Source: Botryosphaeria dothidea
Taxonomy: Eukaryota > Ascomycota > Dothideomycetes > Botryosphaeriales > Botryosphaeriaceae
Assembly: GCA_011503125.2 (NCBI GenBank)
Contig: WWBZ02000001.1
Span: forward strand, 3,348,001-3,412,000
Length of the DNA: 64,000 bases
Direction: 5' to 3'
Position numbers and translations under genes: made by a program. Shown here piece after piece: positions 58,255-64,000 of the stretch (its first letter is position 1; every line of letters starts with the position of its first letter). Under the pieces are notes generated by a model, which was given only the letters and a program-made list of their open reading frames with translations, was not told the origin of the DNA and searched no databases.

Positions 58255-59932
58255 ATGGAGAATGTTGACGCCTCTATCTTGCGCCCGTGGGCTCGCGCTC
58301 CATACGTTGCGAGGAATCACAAGAAATGCCACCCGTTCCAGGATATCGACGACACAATGGGCGTGACCTATTACAAATCCTCGCCATTTGACCTGCGACC
58401 GCTGGTATCATTCCAAGTTTACGTTACACATAATAGACAATGGGCCAGCGACGCCAAGCGCAATACCGATATGGCAGCGCTGGCAGAGGCGCTGTATGCC
58501 GCGCTGCTGGCCACTACCGAAAGGAAGCCCATCCGCCTTGATATCCATTTCCTCGGCGCTGTAGACCCTGCGGAAACGGTTGACAAGTGCATTGCCCACT
58601 ACCGCGCCGCTCGACAAGCGCATGCCGACGACCTGCAAATGCGCTTGGTGCCGTCGTACGCGCGTCACGCTTCGGAACACACTGGTTTTCTGATTACCGT
58701 ACCTACAGCTGACTGGAAGGAACGCGGCGGCCTGGGCCTTCTCCACTTCGATCGCGCCGATGAGAATGCGGTGGAGACTGAGCTTGGAGATGAGCTTCTG
58801 CCGGACCCTTACTACGTCTACCCCATCCATTGCAAGGGTCCCAGTCAGCAGATCGCTCCAGAACTGGGGGACGAAGGTCCATCCTGCTTCGGTTTCGGGA
58901 ATCTCTGGACACGTCATATTTTGGACATCTACACACCAATTCCTCTTCTGGAGGAGTGGGATGAACTCTACTGGAAGGCGGACCAAAAGGAGCGGCTGAT
59001 ACATGACGCCGAGAAAGACTTAGAGAAGAAACCCGCCGATGAGAACAAGTCCGAGGAATTCGACGAAGCTGCAGCCTTGCACTATCTAAAGACAACCTGC
59101 CGAGACGCTCACCTGCACGAAAACACATTCGTCCGTCCTTTTCAGAGCCTCAACGGCCGCCTGGGCTTCTCTTTCTACGGAGGCGGCATCGACGCCCGGC
59201 CCCTGCTCTCCATCCAGGTCTACATCACGCACGACGCATGCGACGACCTCGGCGACGCCGGACACCTCGCGCACCGCGTATTTGGCGAGCTCTTCGAGCG
59301 GCACGAAGGGACCGCCCGGCCGAAGCGCTCCAACATGCAGGCCCGCCACGCCGTCCGCCCCGACGTCCACTTCCTGGGCGCCGTCCCGGCCGGCGCCGCC
59401 GCCTGCATCGCGCACTACCGCGCCGCGAAGGAAGCCCGCGCGCGACCCGGCCCTGCGCCTCGTCCTCTCCTACGCCGGCGCCGCCACGCCGTACCACGGC
59501 TTCCTGGTCACTGTCCCCCGCGACGAGTTCACCTACCACGGCGGCCTCGGCCTCGTCTGCTTCGACCCCGCCGCCCCCGGTGCCGCGGAGGGCGTCAAGT
59601 TCGTCTACCCCACCCGCGCGCTCCGTCCCGACATGCCGCCCGTCGAGCGCCAGGCGCGCCATCTCGGCCTCTCCGGGCACCGGACGGGCCTCTGGGCGCA
59701 CCCGATCAAGGAGCTGTACGACGGCATGTCGGTGCGGGAGGAGTGGGAGAAGCGGTACCGCGAGACGTACGACAGAGAGCTGGATGTGTGGGCGCGCGAG
59801 GAGATGGGCAGGTGGGGGGGGGGGGGGGGGGCGGAGTGGAAGTGGGCGCTGGGTGAGATTGCGAGGAGGAGGGCGTTGAAGAAGGGGCATGAAGAGGGAC
59901 ACGCGGATGGAGTGAAAAAACTACGAGTCTGA
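58255..59932 (+). pseudogene. Internally duplicated protein of unknown function, frameshifted in the second copy
   Basis: The start MENVDAS at 58255 is preferred over an upstream Met that would add 54 unlikely residues. Two related domains of about 230 aa are arranged in tandem. Domain 1: RPLVSFQVYVTHN, DIHFLGAVDPAE, CIAHYRAARQAH, GFLITVPTADW, GGLGLLHFD, PLLEEWDELYWK. Domain 2: RPLLSIQVYITHD, DVHFLGAVPAG, CIAHYRAAKEAR, GFLVTVPRDEF, GGLGLVCFD, SVREEWEKRYRE. Between CIAHYRAAKEAR and DPALRLVLSYAG the frame shifts by one base within the CG-repeat at about 59436-59445; no intron fits. A run of 18 G at 59814-59831 encodes Trp-Gly5 near the C-terminus. No family is recognised. It could also be an intact gene with an assembly error. 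Confidence 0.68.
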
Positions 59933-60186
59933 AGTGGCTGTCGCCAGCTACTTCGTTTGAGATTTGGCGGAGGCGGTCTGACGGCCATGCTTACTGAGAC
60001 TATATTTGTGGCCGTCGTTGTAGAAAAAAAGGGTTGGACGCTGTTTAATATACAGAGTTCAAATGATTTCAGCGGGGTGGCGAGGCGCCGTAAAGTGCCT
60101 CTGGAGCAGGCGCGGGATGATTGAATGGGGTATCATAGAAATTTATTACATTATTGATTAGGTATTGAGCACGAGACGAGTGCCAA

Positions 60187-62511
60187 CTATGGCACAAAAG
60201 TCCCCGACGTAATCGATGCATCATTGGCGTCGGCGGTGAACATGTCATCAGGCGAGAGGCTAGCAGGAGAGTACCACGCGAACCTCTGCCTCCCCAGACC
60301 AGCAAAATCGCTCAAGTACAGACCAAGCCACGGAACGTTGCCCGGATTCCACGACATGCCGCTCCGCCCCAGGTTGTACATCTGGTAGTACTTGCCCACC
60401 AACACGCCCGGCCTGTCCTCGAAGACGGTCAAGGAGAACTGGTAGACGCCGCTGCTGTCCTTCGCGGAGGAGAGGGACCAGTCGAAGACGATGCTCCGGT
60501 GTCCCTCGGAGCCGTAGATGGTAGCCTTGAGGTGCTGATCGGACGGCTGGCGGATCACCGGGTCGTCGCCGTAGAACCCATTCATGTACAGGAACAAGTT
60601 TTCGTCCTCAGACCCGTAGATACCGCCCCACCCGGTTCTATCGATGACCATCTTTCTGTTGCTGATTCCGAATCCGCTGATGGGGAACGGGAGGATGAGC
60701 TCGACCTGTTGGTACATGTAGTCGGTGCTCCTGCCGGAGAAGAGGACGGTCTGGGTTGGCGCGGCAACCGTGGTGGTAGTGCCGGTAGAGATAGTCGTGG
60801 TGGTTGTGGTAGATGTGGTGACGGTTTTTGTTGAAGCCAGAGTTGACGTGCTGGTCTGCGTGACGGTTCCGGTTGCGACGCGCGAGCATGCGGCGGAGAT
60901 CTTTAAGGGGTCCCAGCCGCTGACCGCCGTGGGAGTTGCCACACCTGCGACTATACGCTTGGAAAGCATTGAGTTGGCTGCAGCTGTCATTGTCGCGTTG
61001 CTGGCAAGAAACGTAGGTGCAGGAACCAGATCCGAAGAAGCGGTGATGTAGGAAACAACGATGACGTTGGAGTTGGAGTTGGCGGTTGAGCTGCCCTTGA
61101 CATCTCTCTTCCCGAAGCCTCCGGTAGCGGTAGTTACTGTCTGGGTAATGACAGTCGTGGTTTCAGTGAAAGATGAGATCGAAGAGATAGTGGCGACAGG
61201 AGTGACAGTGGTGGTAGTGGATGTCGTTGGAGCAAGGTAGTTGATGTATGAGGTGCAGAAATCGCCGCCATCCTGCTTGAGGCCTGCAAGGTCGGCGTCG
61301 CTCACAGGTTGTATTCCGGACTTGGAATAGAAGTAGCTGAGGCTGTAGGTGTATTTTGTCATGATGGCATCGTTCCAGGCAACAATGTTGGTCGCGTATT
61401 TAGCATCCCACGCAGAGGTGTACATGGTGCACATCTGGCCGACAACTGAGGATTTCCCAGTGTTCCGATCCGTAACGGTAAGCTGGTATGTTCCAAAAGC
61501 AGCACACAAAGGTGTGTATCCAGTGGAAGGAGGATGGGCAACGTTGTACTGGGTCTGAGCATCGCAGGCCGCGGCACAAAGTTTGACATCGAATGGACCA
61601 TCCTGGAAAAGTTTGTAGCCCAGATAAGTCCAGGTGTTGGCGGCGTCGTACAAAGGAGCTTGCATTACCGCCGTCCCCAAGTCGAGCGGACCAGACCATC
61701 CATCGAGCTTTCCACCAATCTTCTTGGACGTGTAAGCATTTGATCCAGCAATGGCGACCTCGAAGCCGGCGCGCCACTGGCCTGTGTTGGTGGCAGTTCT
61801 GGAGTCCAGCGCACTGCCCCAGAACGAACACTTGATGTTGGCAAAAGCGGGAGGATTCGTGCAGCCATCACCAGGCTCAATGGTCGGATCCCTTTCAAAG
61901 TATATGTTGAAGGCAAGACATCCGTCTTTCTTGTCGCACTGAGAAGCGCAGTAGTTGACATCATAGCCGGTGTCAACAACAGTGTAACCCATGTAGGCGT
62001 AGGCACTGTTTGCTCCGCCAAGGTTAACAAAATTGTTAGAATAACCATCAGGGCATTTAGCAGCCTTGGCGGCATCTGAGATTGCTGTGCTCGCTCTGAA
62101 GGCACTGGCACTGCTCAAATCGATGCTGTACTTGCTGGAAATGGTGGGTTGAGGATCACATGCGGCACGCCTCTGGACACCAGCCAAGTCACGCTTGGCA
62201 GCCGTGGGAGTAGGCAATGCGGTGGCCTCACCTGCACCATCACCAGCAGCGTTGATTGCGACGTCGGTAACAGCCGGGAAAATACTGAGAGGGGTCTCGG
62301 ACTGGGCAGCTGCCACTGCAGCGATGGCTGTGGCCGCAGCGTACGGCACATCTTTTGAGGACGTTGAGTAAGTCGGGATCTCTACATTGGCCAAGAAGTC
62401 AAGAGGCAGAGCGTCCGGAGTCGGGTTGACATTTGTGGGCGTCTCAGTGGTCGATACTGGTATAGCGGCAGCCAAGCCCGCCAGAAGGGGAAGAATTGCG
62501 GAAGAGTGCAT
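60187..62511 (-). CDS. Large secreted PAN/apple-like protein with Ser/Thr-rich linkers
   Basis: An intronless frame; the start at 62511 (MHSSAILPLLAGLAAAIP, a signal peptide) is preferred to a Met ten residues upstream; 774 aa. KR sites (AAKRD, QRR, FGKRD, LSKR) suggest Kex2 processing. Two Cys-rich segments look like PAN/WSC-type domains: YMGYTVVDTGYDVNYCASQC with GCLAFNIYFERD, and WTYLGYKLFQDGPFDVKLCAAAC. Thr-rich linkers (STTTTVTPV, TSTTTTTTIST) separate them from a C-terminal domain with FGISNRKMVIDRTGWGG and YQFSLTVFED. Proteins of this kind are common, wall-associated and uncharacterised in Pezizomycotina. Ligand binding is suggested by PAN-type folds but not shown. Confidence 0.83.
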   Translation of the reverse strand: MHSSAILPLLAGLAAAIPVSTTETPTNVNPTPDALPLDFLANVEIPTYSTSSKDVPYAAATAIAAVAAAQSETPLSIFPAVTDVAINAAGDGAGEATALPTPTAAKRDLAGVQRRAACDPQPTISSKYSIDLSSASAFRASTAISDAAKAAKCPDGYSNNFVNLGGANSAYAYMGYTVVDTGYDVNYCASQCDKKDGCLAFNIYFERDPTIEPGDGCTNPPAFANIKCSFWGSALDSRTATNTGQWRAGFEVAIAGSNAYTSKKIGGKLDGWSGPLDLGTAVMQAPLYDAANTWTYLGYKLFQDGPFDVKLCAAACDAQTQYNVAHPPSTGYTPLCAAFGTYQLTVTDRNTGKSSVVGQMCTMYTSAWDAKYATNIVAWNDAIMTKYTYSLSYFYSKSGIQPVSDADLAGLKQDGGDFCTSYINYLAPTTSTTTTVTPVATISSISSFTETTTVITQTVTTATGGFGKRDVKGSSTANSNSNVIVVSYITASSDLVPAPTFLASNATMTAAANSMLSKRIVAGVATPTAVSGWDPLKISAACSRVATGTVTQTSTSTLASTKTVTTSTTTTTTISTGTTTTVAAPTQTVLFSGRSTDYMYQQVELILPFPISGFGISNRKMVIDRTGWGGIYGSEDENLFLYMNGFYGDDPVIRQPSDQHLKATIYGSEGHRSIVFDWSLSSAKDSSGVYQFSLTVFEDRPGVLVGKYYQMYNLGRSGMSWNPGNVPWLGLYLSDFAGLGRQRFAWYSPASLSPDDMFTADANDASITSGTFVP

Positions 62512-64000
62512 TTCGAAGGAGTGACGAGTCCTGACGGACAACCCAGGAGGGAGAGAAAAGACAAGCAGACAATGCCGATGGAGTCCGATGTAAGCTTTGC
62601 AAACTATCTACCTACTTATAAAGAAGTAAATTGACGCAGCTGAGCTCTCAATCTCCACAGATGCGAACGCCCCCCAGCATCCACATGCTCGGTTACGGTG
62701 ACTCCGGACGCTGAAGCCATGGTGGAATAGCTTGGCCAATTCATTCCCACCACATCCGCAGAGCCATTCGGAATAAGTAGGACTAACGGAACAGTTCCAT
62801 CTTCTCAAACAGCCCATCAGCCAGCCTCGGGAGGAGGGCGCAGAAGGAGCAGTTTTAGCCATGGCGCGGGGCTGGGGGCGACATTATTATCCGGGCCTCT
62901 AACTAATTACGGGCTGAAATGGGGTCCAAAGTGTATAGCTTTGACAAGCGCTTAGACGGAGAGACTTGGCTGTTATGGCAGTAGGCCCGAGTACTTTTCC
63001 AGTTGTGACATTTGGTCCCTGAAACCGGTGGAGGGAGTCAGCCATGTGGCTGAGGCTGAGCTTCAAACCACCAAATGCATACGGCAGCCAGGTTTTGACT
63101 CCGTTGATGCCCTTGTGACCGAGTCTCGCACATTCTTGGGGAAACAGACGATGACGTTGTAGAAACAAAGAGGCGCTGTTAGAAGAATTGATGCGATTCG
63201 CGTTTCTTTTGCTGTGCTGATGGTGGCATGAGCTTTCGCCTTCCCTGGTTCGGAAACGCCACGAATCCTACGCTTGCTTCAACGCTTGAATGTGGTTAGT
63301 GGGACAATCGGCTCATTCCGTGTTCAAGAACAAATCCTCGGTGCTTTCCAGCTGTGTTGACATGCCAGCAGCACCTTCAAATATCCAAAATTGTTTCGTC
63401 CCGGCCCCAAAGACTTCCTTCGCGCACCCATCCAGATATTTGGGCTCCTACAGAATGAAACCAATTCCCAGAGTATCCCTATGATATTACTCCTTTTTGA
63501 AAATAAAGCAGATGACTGCCATACAAGCAATTCACGTGCGCTGTAGAAGTGCAAAGGCCAAGAGAGACGTCTTCGGCTCTCTGTTATATCTCCCTACAGT
63601 CTGAGAACGAGAGCCCAGAAAGAGCAGCACCATGACATACACAGGTAGGCAAGCAAAGTTTGACGGCAGGTCCCTGTTTTCCTTTCCGCCCAGTGGCAAG
63701 CAATACCACGCGGCCGTGCCCCTCGCTCTGTCAAGATTTTTTCATTTTCCAATCAGGCTGTCTACCAACACTTCTGCTGGTCATGCTTATCAGTAAAATC
63801 TGACGCTGCGTATAATCGTGTTTCTTAAGTAAGCATATGCAGCTCGAGCGTAAATCGTAGAGCATCTCACTGCTTGGTAAACCTAAAAGCACATTGAGTT
63901 AAGCGGCCAGGAGGAATGGGAAAGTAAACGCTTTAAGTTCGGTTGTGTAGAGGGATACCTTTTCCATGATTCAGGTACAAGAAATCACATAGATAGTCCT
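62512..64000. other. Upstream region of the PAN-like gene to the window edge
   Basis: No coding signal; short frames only. Confidence 0.5.

Noticed and set aside
1..64000. CRISPR arrays, bacterial operons, Shine-Dalgarno sites, tRNA or rRNA genes
   Set aside because: The organism is a fungus; no spaced direct repeats were seen and no tRNA or rRNA could be recognised by eye. A tRNAscan run would settle tRNAs.

Overview
The window is a stretch of nuclear DNA from a filamentous ascomycete (Pezizomycotina). The evidence is short spliceosomal introns of about 47-190 nt with GTAAGT/GTATGT-type donors and CTGAC/CTAAC-like branch sites, Zn2Cys6 and bZIP regulators, an Mtr-type amino acid permease, a sphingolipid C9-methyltransferase, Ser/Thr-rich secreted wall proteins, and transposon copies carrying C-to-T (CpA to TpA) changes as left by repeat-induced point mutation (RIP). 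The genus cannot be fixed from sequence alone; a plant-associated Sordariomycete is a guess.

Layout. 1-4.1 kb: the 5' end of a Ty3/gypsy retrotransposon (gag and LTR, minus strand) inserted in a decayed LINE. 4.1-8.2 kb: no supportable gene. 8.2-17.1 kb: ordinary genes, namely a nuclear BCP/Dot5-type peroxiredoxin, an AAAP amino acid permease, a 684-aa secreted Cys-rich protein and a small ankyrin protein. 17.5-18.6 kb: a secreted protein with an LxGC...His pattern like that of glutamine deamidases. 18.8-38.3 kb: a dense group of lipid-directed genes. 39-43.5 kb: a wrecked chitinase-like secreted protein and a metallopeptidase-like protein with a broken zinc motif. 44.4-48.4 kb: a LINE nested inside a probable solo copia LTR. 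48.4-64 kb: sparse, with a wall protein, an internally duplicated protein with a frameshift and an 18-G tract, and a large secreted PAN-like protein.

The most interesting unit is 18.8-38.3 kb. It holds an MFS carrier remnant, a Zn2Cys6 regulator, a sphingolipid C9-methyltransferase, an AKT2-like alpha/beta hydrolase ending in a peroxisomal signal (AKL), a bZIP regulator, an epoxide hydrolase, a delta-12-type fatty acid desaturase, an EHT1/YheT-type hydrolase or acyltransferase, a cytochrome P450 and a cytochrome b5. There is no polyketide or peptide synthase. Read together (inference), this is a candidate cluster for a fatty-acid- or sphingolipid-derived metabolite: desaturation and P450 oxidation supported by b5, epoxide opening, peroxisomal processing, esterification and export.

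The region is also decaying. The methyltransferase has two frameshifts, the carrier is truncated and split by a 159-bp solo LTR, the Zn2Cys6 regulator lacks its sixth cysteine, and the chitinase-like gene has an LTR, a nonsense codon and a frameshift. Several short mobile elements (two related solo LTRs with 5-bp target duplications, a 129-bp hAT-like MITE with an 8-bp duplication, and a LINE with a 14-bp duplication) can be delimited to the base.
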